The notes beneath the pieces were generated by a model. That model was not told the DNA's origin. It saw only the letters and a program-made list of their open reading frames with translations, and did no database searches. The position numbers and the translations under genes were made by a program. A stretch of DNA of 64,000 nucleotides from Clostridiales bacterium (GTDB taxonomy: Bacteria; Bacillota; Clostridia; Saccharofermentanales; Saccharofermentanaceae), in NCBI GenBank assembly GCA_017529925.1, contig JAFXMZ010000022.1, positions 162,012 through 226,011 on the forward strand. The letters are read 5' to 3'. Numbering within the stretch: position 1 is the stretch's first letter; every line of letters starts with the position of its first letter. Positions 35,801-45,222 of the stretch are shown here, piece by piece.

Positions 35801-38800
35801 TGAGAAGCTCCTCCGCGTCAACAATCCCGATTACCAGTTCGGTATGGAACTCGAGACGTCATTTGTACAGACGCCTAACGGTCTTGATGACTGGGGTCAT
35901 GACGTCATCTATGAGTTTACGGGAGATGATGATTTCTGGCTTTATGTTGACGGGGAGCTCGTTATCGATCTCGGAGGTATCCACAGTGCTCTCTACGGAT
36001 CCATCAACTACTGTACGGGTGAGGTCATCATTCAGGATGATCAAACTGATCCGTCAAAATATATGCACTATACACTGTATGATATATTCCATGACAACTA
36101 TGTTGGAAGAGGTCATACCGAAGAAGAGGCAGCTGAATACCTTGAAAGTATCTTTAAGGAAAACTCGAAAGGCCAGATGGTATTCAAGGACTATACGTCC
36201 CATACGATGAAGATATTCTTCATGGAGAGAGGTGCAGGTGCCTCGAACCTTAAGATGAGATTCAACCAGTCCTCCGTAAAGCCCGGTACTATTATACTTA
36301 GTAAGGAACTGTCCGGTGTCGATTCGTCTGAATCATTCTATGCCGAGTTCCCTTATCAGATCTGGTATCAGCCCAGGGGTGAGGAGGGACAGGACCCCCT
36401 CCCTTACAGGCTCCTCGGAAATACTGATGAAGACATACTCGTTTACTACAAGGGCACCAAGAAGCCGGTTGATTTCGAGCCTTCATATATCGTAGACGGC
36501 ATCGAGTATGAGAACGTATTCTTCCTCAAACCCGGTGAATCCGCCGAGATCATGGTTCCGGACGAGATCATACAGTATAAGATCGTAGAGTGCGGTGTTA
36601 ATTCCACTATCTATAACCATGTTCTGGCGAATGACACGGAGATCACAGGAACTACTCCTTCCGATGCTCCTGCCGGTTCGCCTCGAAAAGACTATGAGAT
36701 CGGCGGAGCTTCCGTTAAGGAACGTCCGAGCGTAACATATGAGAATCAGGTCAATCCCGAGGCACTGAGAACGCTGACGTTTAAAAAGTTCCTCTGGAAC
36801 GAGAACGGTATCGGAGAGGGCAATGAACTCCTCGATGAAGATGCAGTATTTGACTTCAGGCTCTATTTTGCGACCGAGTTTGATGACGGACTTACGCCTG
36901 CAAATATGTATATCTATCATGTTAAGGACAAGGAAGGTCATTACTGCAGATGGGATTCGGCAACGCAGACTTTCGTCCATCTTGATTCGCTGAAGACCGA
37001 CTATACAACGCTTACGGATGCAGAGAAGAGACAGGCAAGCTTTACCACATCCATGAACGGTGCCATCTCCAAGATCCCGGCTTATTATACCGTCGAGGTC
37101 CGTGAGATCCTTGCCGGCACACAGTTCCAGGTAGAGGAGAGATATAACGAGATACCGGACGGTTTCTCGAGGATCAAGTATACGGTCTATGAGGATGATG
37201 AAGATCCGACAGGTGTCGACAATGATGATGAAGCGATAGATTCCGTTGAGATGGGCAAGGATCCTCATGTAGAGATCCATAATCTCAAGGGATATGGTCT
37301 CAGGGTATATAAGAACTGGTCTGACAGTGATTATATGTCACAGAGGGATGATACATTCTATGCTGTCTACATAGGAGATCAGCTCGATCCTTCGACAGTA
37401 ACACGCATGAAGATGAAGAAGAATACGCTCTACTGGTATTATCCTCATCTCGAAGCGGGTTTGACGCTTGATGATTATCATATCTATGAGGTCAAGGTCG
37501 AAGATCCCGTTATAGATGAGGATACGGATAAGGTCACTTCATATTCCTCCATTACGCCGGTCTATGACAACGGTACGATATCACTGTCGGGAAGGCTGAA
37601 GGGTGAGAGCGTATCATCCTCTTTCGAATATACTGCTCATTATGATATCGGAAGCGTATATGCAGGTGGCAATATAAGGATCGATACTATATCGAATACG
37701 AGGCCCGGACTCGACATCATGAAGGAAGATTGGCAGGGTCAGCCCCTGGCAGGTGCGAAGTTTGTCCTTAAGGATGAAAACGGGACTGCTATAGGAACAT
37801 TTGAATCAGACACTCTGGGTAAGGTTACGACCGCATACCTGCGTAAGGATGTCGATTATACGCTCGAGGAGATCAAGACGCCTACAGGTTATCACAGACT
37901 TAACGGACCGCTTACGATCAGACAGAACAGTAACGGCACGGTAACTGTTACCGGAGTGGAGGCTGACAATAATTATTATGTCCTTGATCAGAGCGGCACT
38001 TCTCCTTTGCTTACTGTAAAGAATATAGCGTATACGTTCACCGTTAAGAAGGAGGATAAGGTGACCCGTGAAGCCGTCGAAGGTGTAGAGTTCGCACTGC
38101 ACCGTCAGAGGACTGTCGGCGGTGTTACTGTCGTCGATTTCTATCCGATCAACGGCTATGACAGCCTTATCACCGATGAGAACGGTATCATACCTAAGAT
38201 CGATGCGACATTGCCCGCAGGCACATATGAACTCCGCGAGATCTCGACTCCGTCAAGCTATCAGAAGCTTCCTTACTATATAAGGTTTACTGTAAGTGAT
38301 ACAGGCGATATCAGGCTCGATGCATATCATCCCGAGGTTGATATCGAAACGCTACATACGGAAGACAGGCTCCTCTATACGCTGTACATAGCGAACCATC
38401 CGTCATCTTCTGATGATCTGACGATCTCAAAGCAGGTCACCGGAAATATGGGTAATAAGAATGATTCCTTCCCCGTTATGGTAACGCTTACCGATCCTAA
38501 CGGTGATCCTTATGTCGGAACTGTAAATATGTCTGTTAACGGAGCTGATCCGACCGCTGTCGTTCTCAGGTCAAATAATACCGGAAAGATCACTTTCGAG
38601 ATAAAGGACGGTGATACCGTTACATTGACCGGTCTTCCCACCGGAACGTCCTTTGAGGTCAGGGAGGACCCGAAGGGTTATACTAGTACGGCCTATCTTA
38701 ACGGCGTACAGCAGTCGGGACATACAGGTGTCGTTTCAGGCGTATTGCCTACAGCTTCGACAGTTCTCTTCGTCAATTCGCGCGAGGGAATAATACCTAC

Positions 38801-38915
38801 AGGTATCGGCTTATCGTTCAATGTGATCATGACACTTCTCGTTACACTGGCAGCAGCGCTGACAGCGACGATACTCTATTCTCTGAAAAGGCGTATCGAA
38901 GATGAATGCGGATGA
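32865..38915 (+). CDS. giant pilus tip adhesin with fibro-slime and Cna-B domains
   Basis: Wall-attached protein of 2016 residues, the last gene of the pilus operon, translated from the ATG at 32865 behind AAAGGAGG. A signal peptide (about 1-27) is followed by a Glu/Thr/Ser-rich stretch (about 30-130). The large N-terminal part is novel to me. Around residues 1010-1130 it has a fibro-slime type domain with TGDDDFWLYVDGELVIDLGG. Cna-B-like domains start near 1616 (DIMKEDWQGQPLAGAKFVL) and 1724 (FTVKKEDKVTREAVEGVEF). A last isopeptide domain near 1851 (LTISKQVTGN) leads to IIPTG (1976-1980), a membrane helix and Lys-Arg-Arg. It probably binds host or plant surfaces; the ligand is unknown. Confidence 0.88.
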   Translation: MSKCIKRLVGAFLAAAYVFCSYGVLFAGDYDTGEPGNEYISSEETEEETSVSDAAPEGYATSSDDSFSETIVETVETVAMTETAHEDETGIPAEQTTPEETTAPADGEESVSDALIDIAGMAADADTDMPSPVGLTETVLDHEGNTYNVTATYGPETGLPSDASLEVHEIESGEEFDQYLDKASSMMDGQQIGSIRVFDISIVKDGVELEPAEGTTVNVSIRLQDAIGNDINVIHFDEQDEPEFVEISDVINEDGTEIVFEADGFSAYAIVEGPESGTIISGWKKITSVEDLPALSQQYDIYLGNPGGYYFTDGVTEHIGGPTKTRTGITKTRPAENTPGVAAVPYHFDYDSTTGKFKIWCEKEGTPYYIVQNSDSLNLTSTASQATSFTISQYKNGNNNPVTGSFNITGNGSQYFNMQNGATVDAANNKGVAFAAYTGASDTNAQISFWYYDEELAPSDPYDLDGKKYGFMYYDTGVAGKGMMDTSSSAGSLDSVPMPVLTHKDSYSDKLFVPNDSDITLWSFEWYSDDLYFIKTGSGDDVRYLTIGADGVSLSSERKTVRVVPGSDGKIALSSSGYNLTYSGNVETGFETGGPDKYKWLNLVELSELTSDYLMTYSARKISVSDQSLTNGSKVILYTRVWNEEKKKYDFYAVDHDGTLYPCYEEGDEIQWIGDRINTLLWDFVVYYWDPDAPVKKENYYYELYNEYSEKYICPMADTTEVFSSDTIGINLGGRQNGDYYSNIVAWDDPDYAYAGVKVDNGRIVSCPVDETDDFYFAVIQDASYNDELHTVDTIDNNTYGIKMKMIDFNVVGGKREQSEFLGSNDGTANVPPMKGLLSTSLGSDGYPTAAYSDPNNPNPNYGHSLKELYDETRVMDVNHLFIESTYKSSGYFEYDSTQNFASLQRDSRGNFIKDESGAVNFDLYQEIATMDNSKKPSLQHGQFMPYNTIESGVYSTNNKENLYTATQEELPDSDPRKHEKLLRVNNPDYQFGMELETSFVQTPNGLDDWGHDVIYEFTGDDDFWLYVDGELVIDLGGIHSALYGSINYCTGEVIIQDDQTDPSKYMHYTLYDIFHDNYVGRGHTEEEAAEYLESIFKENSKGQMVFKDYTSHTMKIFFMERGAGASNLKMRFNQSSVKPGTIILSKELSGVDSSESFYAEFPYQIWYQPRGEEGQDPLPYRLLGNTDEDILVYYKGTKKPVDFEPSYIVDGIEYENVFFLKPGESAEIMVPDEIIQYKIVECGVNSTIYNHVLANDTEITGTTPSDAPAGSPRKDYEIGGASVKERPSVTYENQVNPEALRTLTFKKFLWNENGIGEGNELLDEDAVFDFRLYFATEFDDGLTPANMYIYHVKDKEGHYCRWDSATQTFVHLDSLKTDYTTLTDAEKRQASFTTSMNGAISKIPAYYTVEVREILAGTQFQVEERYNEIPDGFSRIKYTVYEDDEDPTGVDNDDEAIDSVEMGKDPHVEIHNLKGYGLRVYKNWSDSDYMSQRDDTFYAVYIGDQLDPSTVTRMKMKKNTLYWYYPHLEAGLTLDDYHIYEVKVEDPVIDEDTDKVTSYSSITPVYDNGTISLSGRLKGESVSSSFEYTAHYDIGSVYAGGNIRIDTISNTRPGLDIMKEDWQGQPLAGAKFVLKDENGTAIGTFESDTLGKVTTAYLRKDVDYTLEEIKTPTGYHRLNGPLTIRQNSNGTVTVTGVEADNNYYVLDQSGTSPLLTVKNIAYTFTVKKEDKVTREAVEGVEFALHRQRTVGGVTVVDFYPINGYDSLITDENGIIPKIDATLPAGTYELREISTPSSYQKLPYYIRFTVSDTGDIRLDAYHPEVDIETLHTEDRLLYTLYIANHPSSSDDLTISKQVTGNMGNKNDSFPVMVTLTDPNGDPYVGTVNMSVNGADPTAVVLRSNNTGKITFEIKDGDTVTLTGLPTGTSFEVREDPKGYTSTAYLNGVQQSGHTGVVSGVLPTASTVLFVNSREGIIPTGIGLSFNVIMTLLVTLAAALTATILYSLKRRIEDECG

Positions 38916-38933
38916 TCCTTTGGGATCATCATC
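38911..38933. terminator. weak hairpin between the pilus operon and citrate synthase
   Basis: GATGATCC and GGATCATC pair over a TTTG loop and overlap the adhesin stop codon. There is no proper T-run, so termination is uncertain. Confidence 0.35.
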
Positions 38934-40299
38934 TCTCTGACATAGGGATATAATCGCGTCTTTCCTGGACTGCTTTATATGCGGGCCTTATTATCTTGCC
39001 GGCGTTTATGAGCTCTTCGATCCTGTGGGCCGACCATCCCGATATCCTGGCAACGGCGAAAAGCGGGGTGTAGAGCTCAACGGGAAGCTTGAGCATGTTA
39101 TAGACGAAACCGCTGTAGAAATCGATATTCGCAGATACGCCCTTATAGATCCTTCTCTCTTTTGAGATAAGATCCGCGGCGATCTTCTCGACCTTGGTAT
39201 ACAGCCTGAATTCAGCCATCTTATTCTTCTCTTCGGAAAGCTTCTCCACATAGCCCTTGAAGATCTGGGCTCTCGGATCTGAAATAGAGTAAACGGCATG
39301 ACCCATACCGTAGATGACTCCCGCACCGTCAAATGCCTCCTTGTGGAGTATCTTTGCGATGTAATCAGTGATTGCTTCATCATCATTCCAGTCTTTGATA
39401 TTCCTCTTGATATCGGAGAACATCTCAACGACCTTGATGTTGGCTCCGCCGTGCTTAGGCCCCTTGAGGGAGCTTAATGCTGCAGCGATAGCGGCATATG
39501 TATCGGTACCGGAACTTGTAACGACATGGGTCGTAAATGACGAATTATTACCTCCGCCGTGCTCGGCATGAAGGACAAGAGCAAGATCCAGTATCTTCGC
39601 CTCGAGCTCCGAATAGCTGTTATCGGGCCTTAACATATAGAGGATGTTCTCGGCAGTTGAAAGGTTAGGCTGGGGTCTGTGGATAAAGAGGCTTCCCTTA
39701 TCGTTATAGTATTTTTTTGCCGAGTAGCTGTAAACGGCGAGCATAGGGAAGATGGCGATAAGCCCGAGCGACTGTCTCAATACGTTCGGGACGGATGTAT
39801 CATTTGCCGCATGGTCATAGGAGAAAAGTGTGAGAACGCTCCTGGTGATATTATTCATCAGGTCGTTGCTCGGTGCCTTCATTATGACATCGCGTACAAA
39901 GTTCTTGGGAAGACTGTTCCTGTAATCAGCGAGTATATTCTTAAAAGCGGCAAGCTCGGAAGAAGACGGAAGCTTACCGAAAAGAAGGAGGTATGACGCC
40001 TCCTCGAAGCCGTCATACTCTCCTCTTTCTGAAAATCCGTTGACCAGATCGATAATATTGATTCCCCTGTAGTAGAGTTCTCCGTCACAGGGTACGGACT
40101 TGCCGTCTACCGTCTTTGACGATATGATCTCGGAGATCTGGGTAAGCCCTGTAAGAACGCCTTTGCCGTTGATGTCGCGCAGTCCGCGCTTTACATCATA
40201 TTTGGAATAAAGATCCGTATCTATCCTGTTTGCCGAGCAAAGCTCTGCCAATTCACATATCTCGGGCGTTAACTTCGAAAACTTATTCGCGGTGGGCAT
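38929..40299 (-). CDS. citrate synthase
   Basis: Condenses oxaloacetate and acetyl-CoA to citrate (a 2-methylcitrate activity cannot be excluded). The protein of 456 residues has an N-terminal extension before the citrate synthase core. His residues lie in LHAEHGGGNN near 248 and in GMGHAVYSISDPRAQ near 305, and there is a terminal PLELYTPLF-like segment near 416. AAGGAGA precedes the ATG. Its 3' end meets the convergent pilus operon. No other TCA gene is present, so it probably supplies 2-oxoglutarate for glutamate synthesis in a partial cycle. Confidence 0.93.
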   Translation of the reverse strand: MPTANKFSKLTPEICELAELCSANRIDTDLYSKYDVKRGLRDINGKGVLTGLTQISEIISSKTVDGKSVPCDGELYYRGINIIDLVNGFSERGEYDGFEEASYLLLFGKLPSSSELAAFKNILADYRNSLPKNFVRDVIMKAPSNDLMNNITRSVLTLFSYDHAANDTSVPNVLRQSLGLIAIFPMLAVYSYSAKKYYNDKGSLFIHRPQPNLSTAENILYMLRPDNSYSELEAKILDLALVLHAEHGGGNNSSFTTHVVTSSGTDTYAAIAAALSSLKGPKHGGANIKVVEMFSDIKRNIKDWNDDEAITDYIAKILHKEAFDGAGVIYGMGHAVYSISDPRAQIFKGYVEKLSEEKNKMAEFRLYTKVEKIAADLISKERRIYKGVSANIDFYSGFVYNMLKLPVELYTPLFAVARISGWSAHRIEELINAGKIIRPAYKAVQERRDYIPMSER

Positions 40300-40366
40300 A
40301 ACACTGTCTCCTTATATTGTTGTAGATCTGATGTTATCCCCGACGATATCATCCGGCAGTCAGGAC

Positions 40367-41491
40367 TTACTCCTTATCGCTGTCGTTAACTTCCTTCTTA
40401 TCACTCTCATCAGGCTTATTATCTGCCGAAGGAGCTTTTTCACCCTTATTCTTCTTGCTCTTTTTCTTCTTAACGACTATCAGGATAACAATAATGACGA
40501 TTACGGCAATTATAGCAAAAATAATTAAATAAGGCAAAAAGGCCATGAAATCTATCAAGAATTGTTTAGCATTTTCCTTGAGGTTCGAAACGCTGTCAGA
40601 GTAAGAATCCTTGAGTTCTTCGTTATATGTCTTCTCAGGCTTTTTCTCTACAGGCTTCTCGGGCTTTTCGACGGGTGTCTCCTCGACGACTTCCTCGATG
40701 CTGACGCAAAGAGTAGCATACTCGATCCTGTTGTCCATGGAACGGAGAGTCGATTCATAGTACTCGATCTCGTACCTGATGTCGGTGAGACGGTCCTGGA
40801 GCATGATGATCGTATCAAGGTCCGTTGCTTCCTCGAGCATCTTCATGAGAGCATCCTGCTCGGCACGCAGAGATGCGACATGGCTTTCGTTGTCGATATA
40901 GGAAAGGGTAACGTCCTGTGTCGACTCGCTGCTGCTGATGAGAGTGCAGCTTCCTTCGATATCATTGATCACGGAATCGAGCTGATCTGCAGGGACACGG
41001 ATCTTGTAGTTTGCGATCCTGAGATCCTTGTTGTTTCCGGTCCCGTAGATATTTGAACTCTCGAAATAACCGTCATACTTATCTACGGTTACCTTAATCT
41101 TCTTGTTGAGTCCGTCGAAATCGACAGTCTCAACGGATATGTTCACGGTCCTTATGAGCTTCTGACCCGATGATGCCTGCGGAGTTGTCTGGGCTGACTG
41201 ATTGCCGGCAGCTTCCGTTGCTGCTGAGTAATCATCATAGTCGCCGTTATACGCTGAGAGATCTACATCGGCACTCTTATAGCTCGAGAGACCTCTGTTA
41301 TAGTCGCCGTCGGCCATCTCGGCTTCGAGATAATACTCGGGAGCGGCGGTCTCTTCGGCAATATACTCTTCATTGGTATCGTTGCTCTTCTTGTCTTTCT
41401 TCTTTGCGGAGGAAGACTTGTCGGCGGCGCAGCCTGCCAGAAGGGCGATGGCTGTCAGTGTTGCAAGAATGATCTTTATCTGTTTTTTCAT
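40367..41491 (-). CDS. DUF4349 lipoprotein
   Basis: Membrane-attached protein of 374 residues from the ATG at 41491, with GCGAGGTG upstream; the longer reading has no ribosome binding site. The lipobox LLAGC places the lipidated Cys at residue 20. A disordered Glu/Tyr/Ala region (about 35-110) precedes the DUF4349 domain. That domain has RTVNISVETVDFDGL, a central coiled coil with TDLDTIIMLQDRLTDIRYEIEYYES, and a C-terminal transmembrane helix (about 320-343) with a Lys-rich tail. The family function is unknown. It is transcribed divergently from pheS. Confidence 0.87.
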   Translation of the reverse strand: MKKQIKIILATLTAIALLAGCAADKSSSAKKKDKKSNDTNEEYIAEETAAPEYYLEAEMADGDYNRGLSSYKSADVDLSAYNGDYDDYSAATEAAGNQSAQTTPQASSGQKLIRTVNISVETVDFDGLNKKIKVTVDKYDGYFESSNIYGTGNNKDLRIANYKIRVPADQLDSVINDIEGSCTLISSSESTQDVTLSYIDNESHVASLRAEQDALMKMLEEATDLDTIIMLQDRLTDIRYEIEYYESTLRSMDNRIEYATLCVSIEEVVEETPVEKPEKPVEKKPEKTYNEELKDSYSDSVSNLKENAKQFLIDFMAFLPYLIIFAIIAVIVIIVILIVVKKKKSKKNKGEKAPSADNKPDESDKKEVNDSDKE

Positions 41492-41628
41492 TTTAAGCAC
41501 CTCGCTTTCTGACATATAACTCGGATACCGTACGTAAAGGTTGCATATTTTTCTAAAAATTTTTTTCACTTCATGCATTGCGTTTTTTATGGTATATTTA
41601 TTTAGTTATAAAAAGGCGGAGGTATAAT

Positions 41629-42660
41629 ATGAGCGATCTTAAAGAATCACTTCTTTTGACCCGTAAGGAGTTCGAGGAGAAACTCGCATCCCTCAAGGAC
41701 TCTAATGAATCCGAGGCACTCAGAGTCGAGTTCTTCGGAAAGAAGGGTAAGCTCACCGCGGCACTTCGCGGAATGGGACAGCTTTCGGCTGAGGAGAGAC
41801 CTGCGGCAGGAAAGCTTATAAATGAAGTCAGAGAGAAGATGGAAGCTCTGTTTGAGCAGAAGCAGTCCGAGATAAGGGAATTTGAGAAGAGCCATAAGCT
41901 CAAGAGAGAGGTTATCGATGTTACGCTTCCCTCCAAGTTTGAGGGTGCGGGTTCAAGACATCCGCTCAATATGGCTATCAATGAGATATGCGATATCTTC
42001 CTCGGTCTGGGTTATTCCATAGGTGAAGGCCCCGAGGTCGAGTATGATAAATATAACTTTGAGCTCCTGAGACTTCCGAAGGGACATCCTGCAAGAGATA
42101 CTCAGGATACTTTCTATATCAGCGACAATATCCTTCTAAGGACACAGACTTCCCCTATGCAGATAAGGATCATGGAGAAGCAGAAGCCGCCTATCAAGGT
42201 CGTATGTCCCGGAAAGGTTTACAGACAGGATACGCTTGACAGTACTCATTCTCCTGTCTTCCACCAGATCGAAGGCCTGGTTGTCGACAAGGGCGTAACG
42301 ATGGGAGACCTTGTCGGATCCTTGAGGCTCTTTGCCAAGAAGCTTTTCGGTGAGAATACGGAGATAAGGCTCAGGCCCCATCATTTCCCGTTTACGGAAC
42401 CTTCAGTTGAAGTCGATCTTACATGCTGGTCCTGCGGAGGCAAGGGATGCCGCGTATGTAAGGGCGAAGGATGGATAGAGGTCCTCGGTGCAGGTATGGT
42501 ACATCCCGAGGTGCTTGAGAACTGCGGAATAGATTCTGAGGAATACAGTGGTTTTGCTTTCGGTATCGGCGTTGAGAGAACGGCGATGGGCAGATATGGT
42601 ATCGATGATATCAGACTCCTTTACGAGAACGATGTCAGGTTCCTTAAGCAATTCAAGTGA
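41629..42660 (+). CDS. pheS: phenylalanyl-tRNA synthetase alpha subunit
   Basis: Catalytic subunit of the alpha2-beta2 enzyme that charges tRNA-Phe. The 343-residue protein has an N-terminal coiled coil (about 1-90), then class II core motifs: [20 protein letters not shown] and [14 protein letters not shown] near 320. [13 protein letters not shown] cluster near 265, common in bacterial PheS, may bind zinc. The start follows GGCGGAGG. No T-box leader is present upstream, only about 50 bases of AT-rich sequence after the likely promoter. Confidence 0.96.
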   Translation: MSDLKESLLLTRKEFEEKLASLKDSNESEALRVEFFGKKGKLTAALRGMGQLSAEERPAAGKLINEVREKMEALFEQKQSEIREFEKSHKLKREVIDVTLPSKFEGAGSRHPLNMAINEICDIFLGLGYSIGEGPEVEYDKYNFELLRLPKGHPARDTQDTFYISDNILLRTQTSPMQIRIMEKQKPPIKVVCPGKVYRQDTLDSTHSPVFHQIEGLVVDKGVTMGDLVGSLRLFAKKLFGENTEIRLRPHHFPFTEPSVEVDLTCWSCGGKGCRVCKGEGWIEVLGAGMVHPEVLENCGIDSEEYSGFAFGIGVERTAMGRYGIDDIRLLYENDVRFLKQFK

Positions 42661-42685
42661 TAAAAGATAAAGTGAGGAATATAAG

Positions 42686-45112
42686 ATGAAAGCACCGATA
42701 GGTTGGCTTAAAGACTTTACGGATATAGAAGTATCCCCCAAGGAACTCGCGGATGCGATGACGCTGTCCGGATCCAAGGTCGAGGAGATCATCTCCGATA
42801 ACATAAGCGGAGTATATGCCGCACAGATACTTTCGATCGAAGATCATCCCGACTCGGATCACCTTCATATCCTTAAGGTCGATTTCGGTACAGATGAGCT
42901 CGGAAGATCAGTTCAGATAGTCTGCGGAGCGCCTAATGTAGAGATTGGAATGATATGTCCGGCAGCGGCTGTGGGAGCGCACCTTCCTGAAATTGATATA
43001 AAGAAGGGAAAGATCAGGGGTGTAGAGAGCTTCGGTATGTGCTGCTCGGGCGAGGAGCTCGGAGCACTTGCAGCCGGCAAGCCCGGAGCAGATGTCTACG
43101 GCCTCTGGGACCTCAGGCTCCTGCCTGAAGTACCTGCACTCGGAACGGATATCAATGACATCCTTAACAGTGAAGACCTTATCACTATAGATTTTGAGAT
43201 CACGTCAAACAGACCCGACTGCTTCTCGATAGAGGGCCTTGGAAGGGAAGCTGCAGTTACGCTCGGCAAGCCTTTTAAGCCTGTATCTTCTACGGTAAAG
43301 CAGGAGGGAAGCCTTGTAACGGAAGATATCGCGAAGGTCGATATAGAAGCTCCTGACCTGTGTTACCGCTACTGCTCGAGGATCGTTGAAGATGTTACGA
43401 TCGGACCTTCTCCTTCATGGATGGCCGAGAGGCTTACTGCTGCAGGTATGCGCCCGATCAATAATATCGTCGATATTACGAATTATGTATGCCTTGAGCT
43501 CGGTCAGCCCATGCATGCCTTTGATCTTGATTATCTTTCCGGCAATCATATCATCGTAAGGACTGCTAAGGAGAATGAGCCTGTTAAGACTCTTGACGGT
43601 AATGACCACGTACTTAATCCTTCCAACCTTGTTATCGCTGATGAGGAGAAGATCTGTGCTATCGCAGGTGTTATGGGTGGTGAGAACTCTGAAGTACTGG
43701 ATACGACAAAATGTATCCTTTTCGAGTCGGCTACATTTAACGGAGTGTCGGTCAGAAAGACTGCTATCTCCAACGGTCTGCGAACTGAGGCTTCATCAAG
43801 ATATGAGAAGGGTCTCGATCCCGAGAATGCACTCCGTGCGCTCGACAGGGCATGTGAACTCGTTGAGATGCTCGGCTGCGGTAAGGTTTCCAAGGGACTG
43901 ATCGATGTCTATCCTACGAAGCGTGATGTAAAGCATATCGAGTTCCGTCCAGCCAAGATAAACCAGTTTATCGGTATCAACGCCGATGAGGCTTTCATGC
44001 GCAAGGTACTTGCAGATCTCGGATGTGAGATCGTTAAGGAAGGCGAGAAGGATATGATAATCCCTCCCACATATCGTCCTGACCTTGAGTCTGAGGCTGA
44101 TATCTCTGAGGAGATCGCAAGATTCTACGGTTATAATAATATCGAGGCTACGCTCCTTTCCGGTAAGGAAACGACTCTCGGAGGAAGGACAAAGGCTCAG
44201 AAACTCACAGAGAAGATCAGGGATACGCTCGTAAGCTGCGGATTCTGTGAGGCTATTACATATTCTTTCGAGAGTCCTGCAGATCTTGATCTTCTTAAGG
44301 TCTCCGATGACTCTGCTCTTCGCAATCAGGTTAAGATCTCCAATCCTCTCGGTGATGACACCGGAGTTATGAGAACGACGATGCTTCCTTCGATGCTCAG
44401 GATCGCGGCGCGTAACTACAACAGAGGCGTTTCTGCAGCCAAGGTATTTGAAGTTGCATATGTTTATATTCCTGACAGTGATCCGGAGTGTCTGCCTGAA
44501 GAGAGAAAGACACTTTGCGGTTTCGGATTTGATACTTCCAGAGACAGTGCTGAGACATTCTATGAACTTAAGGGCATCATCGAAGAGGTCGCACGCGTAC
44601 TCGGTATTAGATCCATTGCTTTCGAGCCACTTAAAGATGATCCTTCATTCCATCCGGGAAGGACTGCAGAGATCAAGGTCAATAACAGAAGAGTGGGTGT
44701 CCTTGGTGTTATCCATCCTGATGTTGCCGAGAACTTCGAGGCTCCTGCTAAGAGCTGCTTCTTTGAGATCTCCGTTGATCCTCTTATCGATGCTTCCAAG
44801 TCATCGAGGACATATAAGCAGCTCCCCAAATTCCCGGGCATCATGAGAGACCTGGCATTTACGGTTGCTTCAGATATTCCGGTAGGAGATATGCTCAGGA
44901 CCATCTCGTCTTCCGGCGGAAAGTATCTTAAGGATGTCGAACTCTTTGACGTATACCAGAATGAGAAGCTCGGAGATAATATCAAGTCTGTGGCCGTATC
45001 GCTTGAATTCAGAGCGGAGGACAGGACTCTTGCTGATGCTGATATCAAGGATGGTATCGAAGGAATTATCTCAAAGCTCGATAAGACCTATTCTGCAAAG
45101 CTCCGACAGTAA
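42686..45112 (+). CDS. pheT: phenylalanyl-tRNA synthetase beta subunit
   Basis: Structural and editing subunit of 808 residues, 25 bases after pheS. Domains in order are: a tRNA-binding OB fold (about 40-150, HPDSDHLHILKV), the B3/B4 editing domain (about 210-380, MGGENSEV), the B5 domain (about 405-475) and the FDX-ACB anticodon-binding domain at the end (from about 715, with FPGIMRDLAF). Length is normal. No terminator-like hairpin follows; the next segment carries direct repeats. Confidence 0.96.
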   Translation: MKAPIGWLKDFTDIEVSPKELADAMTLSGSKVEEIISDNISGVYAAQILSIEDHPDSDHLHILKVDFGTDELGRSVQIVCGAPNVEIGMICPAAAVGAHLPEIDIKKGKIRGVESFGMCCSGEELGALAAGKPGADVYGLWDLRLLPEVPALGTDINDILNSEDLITIDFEITSNRPDCFSIEGLGREAAVTLGKPFKPVSSTVKQEGSLVTEDIAKVDIEAPDLCYRYCSRIVEDVTIGPSPSWMAERLTAAGMRPINNIVDITNYVCLELGQPMHAFDLDYLSGNHIIVRTAKENEPVKTLDGNDHVLNPSNLVIADEEKICAIAGVMGGENSEVLDTTKCILFESATFNGVSVRKTAISNGLRTEASSRYEKGLDPENALRALDRACELVEMLGCGKVSKGLIDVYPTKRDVKHIEFRPAKINQFIGINADEAFMRKVLADLGCEIVKEGEKDMIIPPTYRPDLESEADISEEIARFYGYNNIEATLLSGKETTLGGRTKAQKLTEKIRDTLVSCGFCEAITYSFESPADLDLLKVSDDSALRNQVKISNPLGDDTGVMRTTMLPSMLRIAARNYNRGVSAAKVFEVAYVYIPDSDPECLPEERKTLCGFGFDTSRDSAETFYELKGIIEEVARVLGIRSIAFEPLKDDPSFHPGRTAEIKVNNRRVGVLGVIHPDVAENFEAPAKSCFFEISVDPLIDASKSSRTYKQLPKFPGIMRDLAFTVASDIPVGDMLRTISSSGGKYLKDVELFDVYQNEKLGDNIKSVAVSLEFRAEDRTLADADIKDGIEGIISKLDKTYSAKLRQ

Positions 45113-45136
45113 TAAAGTGTCCAAATAAAAGGACTC

Positions 45137-45163
45137 ATTGTCGGAAATTGTCGGTAATTGTCG
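45137..45163 (+). repeat. three 10-bp direct repeats (ATTGTCG)
   Basis: ATTGTCG occurs at 45137, 45147 and 45157, exactly one helical turn apart. They lie about 60-85 bases before the first pseudopilin-like gene. The phasing fits a protein-binding iteron; the protein is unknown. Confidence 0.6.
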
Positions 45164-45181
45164 ATATTATTTTCACGTTCG

Positions 45182-45214
45182 CCCCTGTATCCTTTGAGTA
45201 AAAGGATACGGGGG
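45182..45214 (+). promoter_or_regulatory. hairpin masking the ribosome binding site of the pseudopilin-like operon
   Basis: CCCC-T-GTATCCTTT pairs with AAAGGATAC-GGGG around GAGTA. The 3' arm includes the G-rich ribosome binding site for the ATG at 45223, so folding would block initiation. Confidence 0.55.
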
Positions 45215-45222
45215 TGATCTTT

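Noticed and set aside
41492..41628. T-box leader for pheST
   Set aside because: The gap is too short and lacks the AGGGTGG-like T-box sequence and specifier stem.
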